From positions 1,984,001 to 2,048,000 of the forward strand of contig NZ_LT906443.1 in assembly GCF_900187135.1 (NCBI RefSeq): a stretch of 64,000 nucleotides of DNA, given 5' to 3'. Source of the DNA: Corynebacterium ulcerans. GTDB taxonomy: Bacteria > Actinomycetota > Actinomycetes > Mycobacteriales > Mycobacteriaceae. Below the pieces are notes generated by a model. That model was not told the DNA's origin and ran no database searches. It was given only the letters and a program-made list of their open reading frames with translations. Position numbers and translations under genes: made by a program. Positions 25,004 through 37,274 of this stretch are shown here, one piece after another; within the stretch, counting starts at the first letter, position 1; every line of letters begins with the position of its first letter.

Positions 25004-26320
25004 TTAGATAGCGCTAAGGCCTGCTTGTAGGTCGGCGATTATGTCTTCGATTGACTCGATTCCGACTGAAATACGCACTGTGGCAGGCGTAATGCCAGCA
25101 GCTTCAAGGGAAACTCTATCGGATTGGGAGTGAGTGGTGGTGGCTGGGTGAACTACCAGCGAACGAACGTCTCCGACATTAGCTAGGTTTGAATGGAGCT
25201 TGAGGGCGTCGATAAAGCGCCATGCTTCCTCTTGTCCTCCGCAGATATCAAAGGACAAGACTGAGCCTGTGTGGGAAAGATTGAGCTTTTCTTTCGTAAC
25301 AAACCACGGGGAGTCAGGGAGTCCGGCGTAGTTAACTTTGGCTACTTTGGGGTGTTTGGCAAGGAACTCTGCGACGGCCTGTGCATTTTCATTGTGGCGC
25401 TGGACGCGTAGTGAGAGTGTATCCAAGCCTTGCGCGGTTACCCAGGCGTTGAAGGGGGAAGGAGCCGCGCCGGTATCGCGAAGCAATCCGACACGTGCCT
25501 TGAGTCCAAATGCTGCTGGTCCAAGGTCTATGTATCTGAGGCCGTGGTAGGCGGGATCGGGGGTTACAAAATCAGGGAAGAGGGGTTTTCCGTGCTTTTC
25601 GACGCTCCAGTCGAAGCGGCCGCCGTCGATAAGCACTCCTCCAAGGCCTGAACCGTTGCCGGTGTAAAACTTTGTGAGGGACGCTACGACGACGTCGGCG
25701 CCAAGATCCAGCGGTCGAACGAGCGCTGCGGTGGCAAGGGTGTTATCGACGATCAGCGGCACGCTGTTTCGATGCGCGACGTCTGCGATTGCGGGAATAT
25801 CAAGAATGTCGGCTTGGGGATTGGCAAAGGTCTCGCCATACAGGGCGACAGTGTTGTCCTGGATAGCGTCTTCCCATGACGCGGGGTCGTCGGGGTTATC
25901 CACGAACGTTGTTTCTATTCCGAGGCGTGCAAAAGTGGCTGTAAAAAGGGTTTCCGTGCCGCCGTAGATTCTTGGGGAAGAAACGATGTGGGAGCCGGCG
26001 CGTGCGATGTTGAGAATCGCCGCGGTCTCTGCAGCCATTCCGGAGGAAAATAGGACGGAATGGACACCTCCTTCCAGGGAAGCGAGTCTTTCTTCGACCG
26101 CATTGACTGTTGGATTGGTGAGCCGGGAATATACCGGTCCTGCGTCGGAAAGGTTGAAACGGTTCGCAGCATGTTCTGCGTCGTTGAAAACATAAGAGGA
26201 TGTGAAATAAATGGGGAGATTCCTCGCGCCGGTGTCCGTGTCGACGGTTTGGCCGGTATGGATAGCGCGGGTATCAAAATTCCATTGAGCAGATTGGGAG
26301 TTGTCGTACTTGGTAGTCAT
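25004..26320 (-). CDS. metY: O-acetylhomoserine sulfhydrylase MetY
   Basis: This 438-residue PLP enzyme makes homocysteine from O-acetylhomoserine and sulfide, next after MetX. Motifs are FDTRAIHTGQ, YSRLTNPTVNAVEERLASLE, the PLP lysine in VASLTKFYTGNGSGLGG and SLVVHPATTTHSQ. The start at 26320 (MTTKYDNSQ) has GAAAGGCAAG upstream; the frame also extends to 26371. In C. glutamicum metY and metX are adjacent; here the hemin locus separates them. An McbR-like site precedes it. Confidence 0.94.
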   Translation of the reverse strand: MTTKYDNSQSAQWNFDTRAIHTGQTVDTDTGARNLPIYFTSSYVFNDAEHAANRFNLSDAGPVYSRLTNPTVNAVEERLASLEGGVHSVLFSSGMAAETAAILNIARAGSHIVSSPRIYGGTETLFTATFARLGIETTFVDNPDDPASWEDAIQDNTVALYGETFANPQADILDIPAIADVAHRNSVPLIVDNTLATAALVRPLDLGADVVVASLTKFYTGNGSGLGGVLIDGGRFDWSVEKHGKPLFPDFVTPDPAYHGLRYIDLGPAAFGLKARVGLLRDTGAAPSPFNAWVTAQGLDTLSLRVQRHNENAQAVAEFLAKHPKVAKVNYAGLPDSPWFVTKEKLNLSHTGSVLSFDICGGQEEAWRFIDALKLHSNLANVGDVRSLVVHPATTTHSQSDRVSLEAAGITPATVRISVGIESIEDIIADLQAGLSAI

Positions 26321-26379
26321 TTCTTGCCTTTCTGAATAATGTGCATTGGCAAGAACGCTAGACTGCATCAATGAAAAAA

Positions 26380-26395
26380 TAAACAGCTTGGTCTA
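26380..26395. promoter_or_regulatory. McbR-like operator upstream of metY
   Basis: TAAAC, AGCTTG, GTCTA differs from the canonical TAGAC-N6-GTCTA at one base. It lies 60 bases upstream of the metY start. Confidence 0.65.
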
Positions 26396-26460
26396 TTTTT
26401 TGAAGAAAATGCAGGTAGTTGGTGAATTAAAATATAGACTAAGCGGTTTTTGGGGATGGG

Positions 26461-26497
26461 AAAAGCCGCCCTCACGTGTGAGTGCAGGACGGCTTTT
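26461..26497 (-). terminator. Terminator of icd
   Basis: AAAAGCCG pairs with CGGCTTTT, with further pairing of CCCT/AGGA inside, just after the icd stop on the minus strand. Confidence 0.75.
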
Positions 26498-26505
26498 TTA
26501 GGAGA

Positions 26506-28947
<2,442 letters not shown>

Positions 28948-28968
28948 TTAGCTGTAAGGTAGTCCGAT

Positions 28969-30195
28969 GTGCAAAAAATGATGCGTCGCCCGATTCCCCG
29001 ACAAACTGAAATTTCCGAGCAACATCGGCTCGCCACCATGATCGCCTTGGCGCTCGGAACATTTGGCCTGGGGATCACGGAGTTCGTCACAATGGGGCTG
29101 CTCAATCAGATCGCCGCAGATTTTCGTGTCAGCGAAGATACCGCAGGTCACGTCATTGCCGCTTATGCCCTAGGTGTGATGATCGGCGCGCCTCTCATTA
29201 CCGCATTAACTGGCATGATCCCGCGCCGTAGGCTCCTCCTCATCCTCACATTCGCCTTTGTGGTTGGCAACGCATTGACTTTCTTCGCTTCCAGTTTCCC
29301 TGTGCTCATCGTGGCGCGTGTTATTGCAGGATTGCCACAAGGTGCATTCTTCTCCGTCGCAAGTTTGGCCGTTGCGTCGATGGCCCCTGAAGGTCAACGG
29401 GGCCGTTCGCTTGCGTTTGTTGGGATGGGGCTTCCTATCGCCACCGTTCTTGGCGTACCTGCCGCACAAGCTCTGGGACATGCCACAAGCTGGCACGCTG
29501 CATATTTGCTGGTTACTGTCGTAGGACTGATCACGCTTGGCTTGCTCTGGTTCCTTATGCCGCACATGACCAAGATGAAGCCCACCAGTCCTTTGACAGA
29601 ATTGGGAGCTTTGGCACGTGGTCAGGTCTGGGCATCACTGCTCATTGGCTCTGTGGGATTTGGTGGCATGTTTGCCGTCTATACCTATATTTCTTGGACT
29701 ATGACGCAACAAGCTGGTCTGCACGAAAGCCTTATGTGGCTTGTGCTTATGGCTTATGGAATTGGAATGATCGCCGGAAACTGGCTCGGTGGACGCTTGT
29801 CTGATTGGAGTGTGGAATACGGGATCTTCTGGGCATTGATTGCCATCGTGGTTACCTTGGCCGGTTTCTTCTTTACAAGCCATAACGCTGTCCTCGCAAC
29901 GATCAACTTTGGGCTCATCGGGCTTTCCGGCTCGTTGCTGATTCCCTCTCTGCAAATCCGTTTGATGGACGTTGCCGGCCGAGCACAGACCTTGGCTGCT
30001 GCCCTCAATCAGTCTGCTTTGAACATCGCCAATGCGGCAGGAGCACAATTCGGAGGCCTCGTGATCGCTGCCGGCTACGGCTATTCTGCACCTGCGCTCG
30101 CTGGCGCCGCACTAGGAATCGCAGCCATTATCTTGTGGATCCCCGCTCATATTTTCCGCGTGCGATCTGAGCAGGCGTTGGCGTCGACAAGCTAA
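28969..30195 (+). CDS. MFS transporter, arabinose-efflux / drug-exporter type
   Basis: This 408-residue transporter has 12 predicted membrane helices and the YdhP/AraJ-like opening LGTFGLGITEFVTMGLLNQI, with a GxxxD(R/K)xGR-like loop near AGNWLGGRLSDWS. Translation starts at GTG 28969. It converges on the MerR-type regulator with a 4-base overlap of the coding ends. The substrate is unknown; a drug exporter controlled by the neighbour is an inference from the TipA-like architecture of that regulator. Confidence 0.82.
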   Translation: MQKMMRRPIPRQTEISEQHRLATMIALALGTFGLGITEFVTMGLLNQIAADFRVSEDTAGHVIAAYALGVMIGAPLITALTGMIPRRRLLLILTFAFVVGNALTFFASSFPVLIVARVIAGLPQGAFFSVASLAVASMAPEGQRGRSLAFVGMGLPIATVLGVPAAQALGHATSWHAAYLLVTVVGLITLGLLWFLMPHMTKMKPTSPLTELGALARGQVWASLLIGSVGFGGMFAVYTYISWTMTQQAGLHESLMWLVLMAYGIGMIAGNWLGGRLSDWSVEYGIFWALIAIVVTLAGFFFTSHNAVLATINFGLIGLSGSLLIPSLQIRLMDVAGRAQTLAAALNQSALNIANAAGAQFGGLVIAAGYGYSAPALAGAALGIAAIILWIPAHIFRVRSEQALASTS

Positions 30196-30962
30196 GCCCA
30201 CGACGGATTATCCACGTCAACGCCCCCGCGCCGCGCAGCATCACGAACAAGCTCCAAAAGATAAGGCGCAAGACCCTGGTAGTGGGCGGCAAAACGCTCG
30301 TCGCTCACGTACATGTTCGCCAAAATGAGCTGCTTTGAAAGAGACGACTCATACCATTGAGCGATTTGCTGGCTATGTAGCTCAACAATGCGGTCCGCGG
30401 CTGCGGTGCCCGGACGCACGCCCGCTTGCCATGCGCGATGTAGCTCGGACACAAAAGCTGCATCCGAGGCCTTAGCCTGCTGCCAGTCGCTCGCGGACAT
30501 CGAACGCGCTGTGCTTTGCGACGCCGCCCACTCCTCCGAATCGCCCCAACGCGACTCCGCCTCATCCTGGTACTCGACGTAATTTTCGCTCCAGTCATGG
30601 GAAAAGGTATCGGCAAAGTCTTGTGGGGTCATGGGGGTTTCTCCTCGGAGTAGCTTTTCGACGGAAAGAATTGTCGATTCTTTCCTAAAAATCTCTTGTT
30701 TAAGCAGCTTCAGCTGTCTCTGAAGGTGCTCTTTTTCTGTTGACGGTTCTTCCAAAATTCTCTGGATGGTTTTTAAGCTCAGCCCTGCTTCTCGATACAC
30801 CAAGATGGTAAAAGCCTTTGTGAGGTCTTCTTCGGTGTAGAGCCGGTAGTCGCTATGGTTGCGCCATTGAGGCTCCAACAGTCCGATCGCGTCCCAGTGT
30901 CGCAGTGCTCGTGTGGTTATGCCGAGGAATTCGGCTGCTTCACCTATGGTGAGTTCGTTCAT
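30192..30962 (-). CDS. MerR-family regulator with TipAS-like C-terminal domain
   Basis: This 256-residue regulator has a MerR winged helix at the N-terminus (LTIGEAAEFLGITTRALRHW, NHSDYRLYTEEDL) and a coiled coil (residues 70-100). Its C-terminal helical domain resembles the antibiotic-binding TipAS domain (DWSENYVEYQDEAESRWGDS, LHRAWQAGVRPGTAAADRIV). TipA-like proteins bind thiopeptide drugs. A palindrome copy encodes RKESTILS at the junction between the coiled coil and the ligand domain. It probably controls itself and perhaps the adjacent exporter. Confidence 0.83.
   Translation of the reverse strand: MNELTIGEAAEFLGITTRALRHWDAIGLLEPQWRNHSDYRLYTEEDLTKAFTILVYREAGLSLKTIQRILEEPSTEKEHLQRQLKLLKQEIFRKESTILSVEKLLRGETPMTPQDFADTFSHDWSENYVEYQDEAESRWGDSEEWAASQSTARSMSASDWQQAKASDAAFVSELHRAWQAGVRPGTAAADRIVELHSQQIAQWYESSLSKQLILANMYVSDERFAAHYQGLAPYLLELVRDAARRGGVDVDNPSWA
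30663..30685. repeat. Dispersed palindrome, copy in the MerR gene
   Basis: GGAAAGAATTG, T, CGATTCTTTCC has one arm mismatch. It is read in the KESTILS frame on the minus strand. Confidence 0.92.
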
Positions 30963-31020
30963 ACTTCTATTGTGACGCTTGACGCTGGGGCAAGGTCAAG
31001 GAGCACAAATTAAAGTTAGG

Positions 31021-31929
31021 ATGAAGATCATGCAGATTACGACGGTCAACGTTAACGGCATCCGCGCAGCCGTGAAAGAGCGCAGTGAAACAAATCTGGG
31101 TATGCTCCCATGGTTGGAAAGTGCCGGTTCCGACGTAGTGCTTTTACAGGAGGTTCGAGCTTCTGAGAAAGACACCTTGGCAGCGCTTGCCCCGGCGCTT
31201 GATGCTGGTTGGCATTACGTAGGAGCCCCGGCGGCTGCTAAGGGCCGCGCCGGGGTGGGGATCTTGAGCCGCTCTGAGCTTTTCGACGTCCACGTGGGCA
31301 TCGAAGGATTTGAAGATTCCGGTCGGTACATCCAGGCAACGCTTCGCGACGGTACTGATGATGTGACAGTCGCCTCGCTATATCTACCTTCTGGTTCTGC
31401 TCAGACGGAGAAGCAGGATGAGAAGTATCGCTTTTTGGACGTCTTCGAGCCTTTCCTCGAACAGGCAGCTAAGGACCACAAATACATGGTGATAGGCGGA
31501 GACTGGAATATCTGCCATCGTCGGGAAGACCTGAAGAATTGGAAGACCAATAGAAAGAAATCTGGATTCCTTCCAGACGAACGCGCTTTTATGGATTCGG
31601 TGTTTGGCACATTCCCCGACGCGGCCTCTCAAGTGGAGGATGCTGGGCAATGGGCTGGTGCTGTGGAGTACGCGTCGGATGCGAAGCGCAAGCCTGCACT
31701 GAATCCTCAATGGTTTGATGTGGCGCGACGTTTACAACCTCAGGACGCTCCTTACACGTGGTGGACGTATCGTGGACAAGCCTTTGATACGAACGCAGGG
31801 TGGCGTATCGACTACCAGGCTGCGACGCAGGCGATGCTAGATCGCGCAGAAAAGACATGGGTAGATAAAGCAGGTGCTTATGATCTGCGATGGTCGGATC
31901 ACTCGCCATTGAGCGTTATCTACCATTAA
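31021..31929 (+). CDS. xth: Exodeoxyribonuclease III
   Basis: This protein of about 302 residues is an AP endonuclease / 3'-5' exonuclease of the ExoIII family acting in base-excision repair. Conserved are TTVNVNGIRAA, LLQEVRAS with the metal-binding Glu, IGGDWNICHRREDLKNWK with the Asp/Asn pair, and RIDYQAAT plus RWSDHSPLSVIY with the catalytic Asp-His. The start MKIMQITTVN at 31021 follows AGTTAGG; the frame extends upstream to 30979. Confidence 0.9.
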   Translation: MKIMQITTVNVNGIRAAVKERSETNLGMLPWLESAGSDVVLLQEVRASEKDTLAALAPALDAGWHYVGAPAAAKGRAGVGILSRSELFDVHVGIEGFEDSGRYIQATLRDGTDDVTVASLYLPSGSAQTEKQDEKYRFLDVFEPFLEQAAKDHKYMVIGGDWNICHRREDLKNWKTNRKKSGFLPDERAFMDSVFGTFPDAASQVEDAGQWAGAVEYASDAKRKPALNPQWFDVARRLQPQDAPYTWWTYRGQAFDTNAGWRIDYQAATQAMLDRAEKTWVDKAGAYDLRWSDHSPLSVIYH

Positions 31930-32016
31930 AAAGGTGGAGACTTCGGCACTTACAGAATTTTCGAGTAGGATACACCGGGTTGTCATTCCTGTGTACGTTA
32001 TTTTCTAGGAGCTTTC

Positions 32017-32196
32017 ATGCGGGTTAAGAGTTTTATTGCGATTGCCGTTGGTCTTGTTTTGTTTGTTGGGTCTCACTTCATGATTAACGCACATGACATT
32101 AACTCAATGATTGCTTCCATCATTATGGGAATTGGGGGAGCAATAGTAGTCGGCGGACTAGTAGGAGTTCTTTGTAAAGAACCGCGAAAGCAATAA
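32017..32196 (+). CDS. Small two-helix membrane protein (59 residues)
   Basis: This short frame starts at ATG 32017 with AGGAG five bases upstream and ends in TAA at 32196. It encodes MRVKSFIAIAVGLVLFVG at the N-terminus, then a second hydrophobic stretch (MIASIIMGIGGAIVVGG) and a basic tail (KEPRKQ). A terminator follows directly. The ribosome-binding site and terminator support a real gene. Function is unknown. Confidence 0.65.
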   Translation: MRVKSFIAIAVGLVLFVGSHFMINAHDINSMIASIIMGIGGAIVVGGLVGVLCKEPRKQ

Positions 32197-32222
32197 CACA
32201 TACCTTGCGTAGTCTTCGGACT

Positions 32223-32254
32223 AAGGCCTGTCGCTTATAGTGGCAGGCCTTTTG
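32223..32254 (+). terminator. Terminator after the small membrane protein
   Basis: AAGGCCTG pairs with CAGGCCTT across 13 bases, and the stem runs into TTTGCTT. Confidence 0.75.
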
Positions 32255-32563
32255 CTTATGCATAAGCTTTGCGACGCCTCTCACTAGCCACATTTATCTC
32301 CCAATACAGTATTTAGTTTTCTTATGTTGGAAAACCATATTCCACAAGCGTTTAGTGACTTAAATTCAAAATATATTAATTTTATTTTTTATTGACCTCT
32401 TAAAGGGGTATTCTTTCCGAATTGCTTGCCAATAACCGGGGAAGAGGTAGCTTTATTTTTTAGTTTTCTTTTTCGTGTACGGATGGTTGGGGCCCTTTTT
32501 CTGTATGTGTGAAACGGAAAATTATTTTTATTCATTTTTATTTTTGGAACGTTTTAGCGGAAT
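32255..32563. other. AT-rich intergenic region before the protease gene
   Basis: No gene is seen in about 310 bases. The stretch at 32360-32560 is strikingly A/T-rich, unlike the rest of the window. Such composition suggests foreign origin or a silencer-bound promoter; this is inference. Confidence 0.5.
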
Positions 32564-33607
32564 GTGAAAATGATAATTCGTAAGATTGCTACTTTATGCA
32601 CTATCGGAATAACTGCGCTGGCTTGTGCTATCACTCCAGTTCAAGCAATGGAAGGGGGAGTGGAAGTAAGTAGCGATGATCAATTAGCGCAGATGGTCAT
32701 ACGGGTTCGGCATTGCACAGGGACCGCAATTGCACCGCATTGGGTATTGACGGCAAGACATTGTTTCCCGGAAAACGCGGAGAAAAGCTATGTTCGTTTA
32801 GGTATTGAAAGAGGAACAACGGGAGATCAAGTAGCAATTGACCGTTTTGTAGAGGCGGATAAACCATTGTTTATTCCTAACTCTGACGTGGCATTGCTGC
32901 ACACTATCCAAGACATGAAACTTCCTCGTTATGCAGAGCTGGACTATATCCCTATAAGCCCTGAAACCCGCGGCACTGGGTATGGCTGGGGTAAAGGCAC
33001 CGGAAATGTGCTTAAAAAGGGAGAACTCATTGTTAAAACGGTAGGAAAATCCACGTACCGCGGACCGGCTATCGAGGCTTATCACACAGATAACAGCAAT
33101 ACTCAGTCCGGTGATTCGGGTGGGCCACTATTTGTGAATGAAAAGGTAGTCGGCGTGGCTTCTCACAAACCGTGGGGTTATACATATCGATGGGTTAATT
33201 ACTCGCAGCTTAACGGTCTTGAACATGAGATAACGCAAGCGAAAAACTCAGCAACTTTTTCAGAGACCGATCGGGGTCCGTTTCAGCGGAGATGGAACAA
33301 CGATCAATGGGAGGACATGGAGTCCACTGATAGCTCTGAATTTTTAGACAATACAGAAGAAAAAACAGAGCAGCCGCCTTTGCTGGAGGTACACACGGAA
33401 GACTTGTTGGATTCAGAAGGGGAAGGAACGAAGAAGCCGGAGGCTGATGTAAACGCACATAGCCCCAACCTTGTTGAAGAAAAGGAAGAGTCGCCGACAC
33501 AGAAGACGACGGGGATCGTAGGAATTGTCATGGGAATACTTGCTGGTCTCGCAGGGATTGGTACTCTTATCGCTTTCCTACTGCAGCACATGAAAATTTG
33601 GGGCTAA
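32564..33607 (+). CDS. Secreted, membrane-anchored trypsin-like serine protease
   Basis: This 347-residue chymotrypsin-fold protease has a signal peptide ending near PVQAMEGG and the catalytic triad His in VLTARHC, Asp in NSDVALLH and Ser in QSGDSGGPLF. An acidic, probably disordered stretch (residues 245-310) leads to a C-terminal membrane helix (GIVGIVMGILAGLAGIGTLI). The protease is therefore displayed on the cell surface. An ATG two codons in is an alternative start. Base composition is lower in GC than its neighbours. Substrates are unknown, and a host-interaction role is speculation. Confidence 0.82.
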   Translation: MKMIIRKIATLCTIGITALACAITPVQAMEGGVEVSSDDQLAQMVIRVRHCTGTAIAPHWVLTARHCFPENAEKSYVRLGIERGTTGDQVAIDRFVEADKPLFIPNSDVALLHTIQDMKLPRYAELDYIPISPETRGTGYGWGKGTGNVLKKGELIVKTVGKSTYRGPAIEAYHTDNSNTQSGDSGGPLFVNEKVVGVASHKPWGYTYRWVNYSQLNGLEHEITQAKNSATFSETDRGPFQRRWNNDQWEDMESTDSSEFLDNTEEKTEQPPLLEVHTEDLLDSEGEGTKKPEADVNAHSPNLVEEKEESPTQKTTGIVGIVMGILAGLAGIGTLIAFLLQHMKIWG

Positions 33608-33693
33608 CGCTTAGTACGTCTGGGTGTGGCTCGCTCATAGCGATGCGTGAGTTTATGCTCAGCGTGGGGCGTCGAAAAGCAATGGCGGATTAA

Positions 33694-34782
<1,089 letters not shown>

Positions 34783-34808
34783 AGAAAACATCTAACAAGT
34801 TGACAACG

Positions 34809-34845
34809 ATCCGGCCCAGATAGCTGAAATCTTGGGCCGGATTTT
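34809..34845 (+). terminator. Terminator after trpS
   Basis: ATCCGGCCCA pairs with TGGGCCGGAT, followed by TTTGCTTG. Confidence 0.85.
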
Positions 34846-34905
34846 GCTTGTCGTCTCTATCGTGGAAGAAGTTAGTAAGAAAACTTTTGTCAAAAGGAAT
34901 CCCTC

Positions 34906-35991
34906 ATGTCCACAACTCCCACCTCAACCCGCCAAGATAAAAACAAAACTGACGAATACGGGATTGAGCGATCCAATGCCGATGAGCCAGGATTTGTGGA
35001 TAAGTATCGGAATAAATGGCCGTGGTTCGACCACATCATGCGGATGAACGAGCGGTATAGCAAAGAAGGCGGCAATCAGTACTCCGCTGGTATTACGTAC
35101 TTCTCAGTTCTGTCAATGTTCCCTTTGTTGATGCTCATCATGGCAATTGCAGCGTCGATGCTGGCGCAGCGTCCTGACTTGCTTGCTCAGCTTCAGGAGA
35201 AAATTGTCGCTTCTGTCGACGGCTCGATTGCAGAAACATTGACCAAGATTTTGGATACCGCCATTGATCAGCGTGGTGCAATGTTTGGTATCGGTGGTTT
35301 GACAGCTTTGTGGTCAGGGCTTGGGTGGATGGCTAACTTGCGCTACGGAGCGTCGAAAATGTGGTGCTATCCCGTTACCGGAGAAAATTTCTTTAAAGCA
35401 AAACTGCAGGACTTACTTGGGCTAGTGGGCCTCCTTTTAGCCTTCATCGTAGCCTTCGGCGTTACCGCGATTGGCTCTTCGGGTCTCACAGAGCGTTTGC
35501 TCGTTGCGGTTTCGCTTGACGACGTCCCCGGTATCTTCCTTCTCACCTTCGCAGTTGCTATTCTGCTGGGACTCGTCGCTAACTTCTTTGTTTTCTTGTG
35601 GATGCTTAAATACCTCCCGCGCGGGGAGGTACCCATGAAATCCGCGGTGCGCGCGGCCATCATCGGAGCGGTCCTTTTCGAGATCTTCAAACAGCTTGCC
35701 GCACAGTTCTTCTCAAACGCTTTGAACAACCCAGCGGGTGCTACTTTCGGTCCGATCATCGGTGTAATGGTTTTGTTCTACTTTGTTTGGCGAATCCTGA
35801 TGTATTGCTCTGCATGGGCAGCCACAACAGAAGAAGCTTTGGCGATCGCTAAGCTTGATGTTCCAGCGCCTGCAGTGATTCGAGTGCGTGAAGAAGTTCG
35901 GATCAGCAACGATAAAGGTAAAGGAATCGGAATTGGAGTGGCAGCAGGTGCTGCGGCTGCGGCAATAGTTACTGCTTTAAGGAAAAAATAA
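34906..35991 (+). CDS. YhjD/YihY (BrkB-like) inner membrane protein
   Basis: This 361-residue polytopic protein of the YihY/BrkB family has six membrane helices and the conserved N-terminal AGITYFSVLSMFPLLMLIMA. Also present are SGLGWMANLRYGASKMW and FGPIIGVMVLFYFVWRILMY. A glycine/alanine-rich C-terminus follows. Family members have been proposed to influence lipid or LPS transport; the role in corynebacteria is unknown. Confidence 0.85.
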   Translation: MSTTPTSTRQDKNKTDEYGIERSNADEPGFVDKYRNKWPWFDHIMRMNERYSKEGGNQYSAGITYFSVLSMFPLLMLIMAIAASMLAQRPDLLAQLQEKIVASVDGSIAETLTKILDTAIDQRGAMFGIGGLTALWSGLGWMANLRYGASKMWCYPVTGENFFKAKLQDLLGLVGLLLAFIVAFGVTAIGSSGLTERLLVAVSLDDVPGIFLLTFAVAILLGLVANFFVFLWMLKYLPRGEVPMKSAVRAAIIGAVLFEIFKQLAAQFFSNALNNPAGATFGPIIGVMVLFYFVWRILMYCSAWAATTEEALAIAKLDVPAPAVIRVREEVRISNDKGKGIGIGVAAGAAAAAIVTALRKK

Positions 35992-35996
35992 AATCA

Positions 35997-36022
35997 GGGG
36001 AGCCATTCATGGGCTCCCCTTT
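35997..36022. terminator. Terminator between convergent yhjD-like and carboxypeptidase genes
   Basis: GGGGAGCC pairs with GGCTCCCC and is followed by TTTCTTT. The two genes are convergent, so it may act in both directions. Confidence 0.8.
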
Positions 36023-36024
36023 CT

Positions 36025-37239
36025 TTACGCTTTCTTGTCGTTCCTTTTCCTACCTAGGAGCCATGTCAGCGTCCCTAACATTATTAACCCTAGGATTGCG
36101 CCTCCGATGACAAGAGCTGGGGCATGATTTCGGTCGCGGCTAGGAGCATCGCCCTCGCCAGGTGCAGGTGGAGTCGGTAGCTCTGAGGGGGAAGGTTGGG
36201 AAAGAATCGACGTTTCTTTCAGATTCCCCACCTTTTCACCTTTCGGAACAGCGTAGGCGGCGTCGATAAGCTTCTGGGCCTGTTGCCACGGGCGGCCTTG
36301 TTCCACGGTGGTATCTAAGATCACTGCGGCGAGGCGACGTCCGTCGATATCTTTCGCGCCGACAAAGGTGTGGTGGGCGTCGTCGGTGTAACCGGTTTTC
36401 CCGCCGATGCCGTGCTCGTCGTTGAGGAAGAGACCGTTGTCATTCCATACCTGGAATGTGGGAGTGGCTGCGTTGCCAGGAAGCTCTATGTGCTCTGTGG
36501 CCACCATTTTTGCAAATGTCGGATTCTTCCAGGCATGGCTATAGATGAGCGCTAAGTCGTGCGCGGAGGTGGACATTCCGGGGGCGTCGAGGCCGGAATA
36601 GCTGGCGGCGTAGGTGTCCACGGTTCCCAAGGACTGGGCGAGAGCGTTGACCTTTTCCAGAGTTTTGTCATCGCCACCAAGCCGTTGCGCGAGGGCGTGT
36701 GCTGCGTCGTTTCCGCTATTGAGAAGCAAGCCGTAGAGAAGCTGCTCGTTGGTGTATTCGACGCCGTCTACGTAACCCACCGCAGAGCCTTCTTGGTTGG
36801 CGTCTTCAGCGGTGATCTTTACTTTTGCTTTCAGATTGAGTTCGTCGAGTGCAACAAGCGCGAGCAGGGCTTTGATAACGGAGGCTGGTCTATAACGTCC
36901 GTGCGGATCTTTGGTAGCGATGACGTCGCCACTGTCTAAATCAAAAACCATCCATGCAGAGGCCGTGTTGGCGGGTTCGTTGAATCCTTTAGCTTTGGTC
37001 ACACCACAGCCACCTGGGTATTCGTTAATAACCGTAGGTCGAGGCGTGGGAGGGACCTGACCAGGTTTTAGCTGTTCAGAAGTGCTTTCTGCAGGTGGGG
37101 GAGTAAGTGCGTACTCGCAGTTATTGGTGTTAGGTGCCGATGATCGCGGGGTAGGGTCGGCTAGCGCCGCGGGGGTAAAAACAAACGCTAAGGTAAAACA
37201 TGATGCAGTTAAGGCTGCGATCGGTGATGACACTTTCAT
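36025..37239 (-). CDS. D-alanyl-D-alanine carboxypeptidase (S11, PBP5-like)
   Basis: This 404-residue penicillin-binding protein trims the terminal D-Ala from peptidoglycan stem peptides outside the membrane. The signal peptide covers residues 1-27. Active-site motifs are SVIK (SxxK) in RPASVIKALLAL, SGN in LLNSGNDAAH and KTG in GIGGKTGYTDDA. A C-terminal helix (ALVIGGAILGLIMLGTLTWL) anchors it. A palindrome copy encodes NLKETSILSQ in the Pro-rich stalk between catalytic domain and anchor. Confidence 0.9.
   Translation of the reverse strand: MKVSSPIAALTASCFTLAFVFTPAALADPTPRSSAPNTNNCEYALTPPPAESTSEQLKPGQVPPTPRPTVINEYPGGCGVTKAKGFNEPANTASAWMVFDLDSGDVIATKDPHGRYRPASVIKALLALVALDELNLKAKVKITAEDANQEGSAVGYVDGVEYTNEQLLYGLLLNSGNDAAHALAQRLGGDDKTLEKVNALAQSLGTVDTYAASYSGLDAPGMSTSAHDLALIYSHAWKNPTFAKMVATEHIELPGNAATPTFQVWNDNGLFLNDEHGIGGKTGYTDDAHHTFVGAKDIDGRRLAAVILDTTVEQGRPWQQAQKLIDAAYAVPKGEKVGNLKETSILSQPSPSELPTPPAPGEGDAPSRDRNHAPALVIGGAILGLIMLGTLTWLLGRKRNDKKA
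36199..36220. repeat. Dispersed palindrome, copy in the carboxypeptidase gene
   Basis: GGAAAGAATCG, A, CGTTTCTTTC has one mismatch in the right arm. It is read in the KETSILS frame on the minus strand. Confidence 0.85.
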
Positions 37240-37274
37240 ATCAATGATCGTGCCTGTGCCTTAATGTTATATGC

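Noticed and set aside
25268..25297. GTGTGGGAAAGATTGAGC in metY
   Set aside because: It encodes the conserved KEKLNLSHTGSV region and has no matching right arm.
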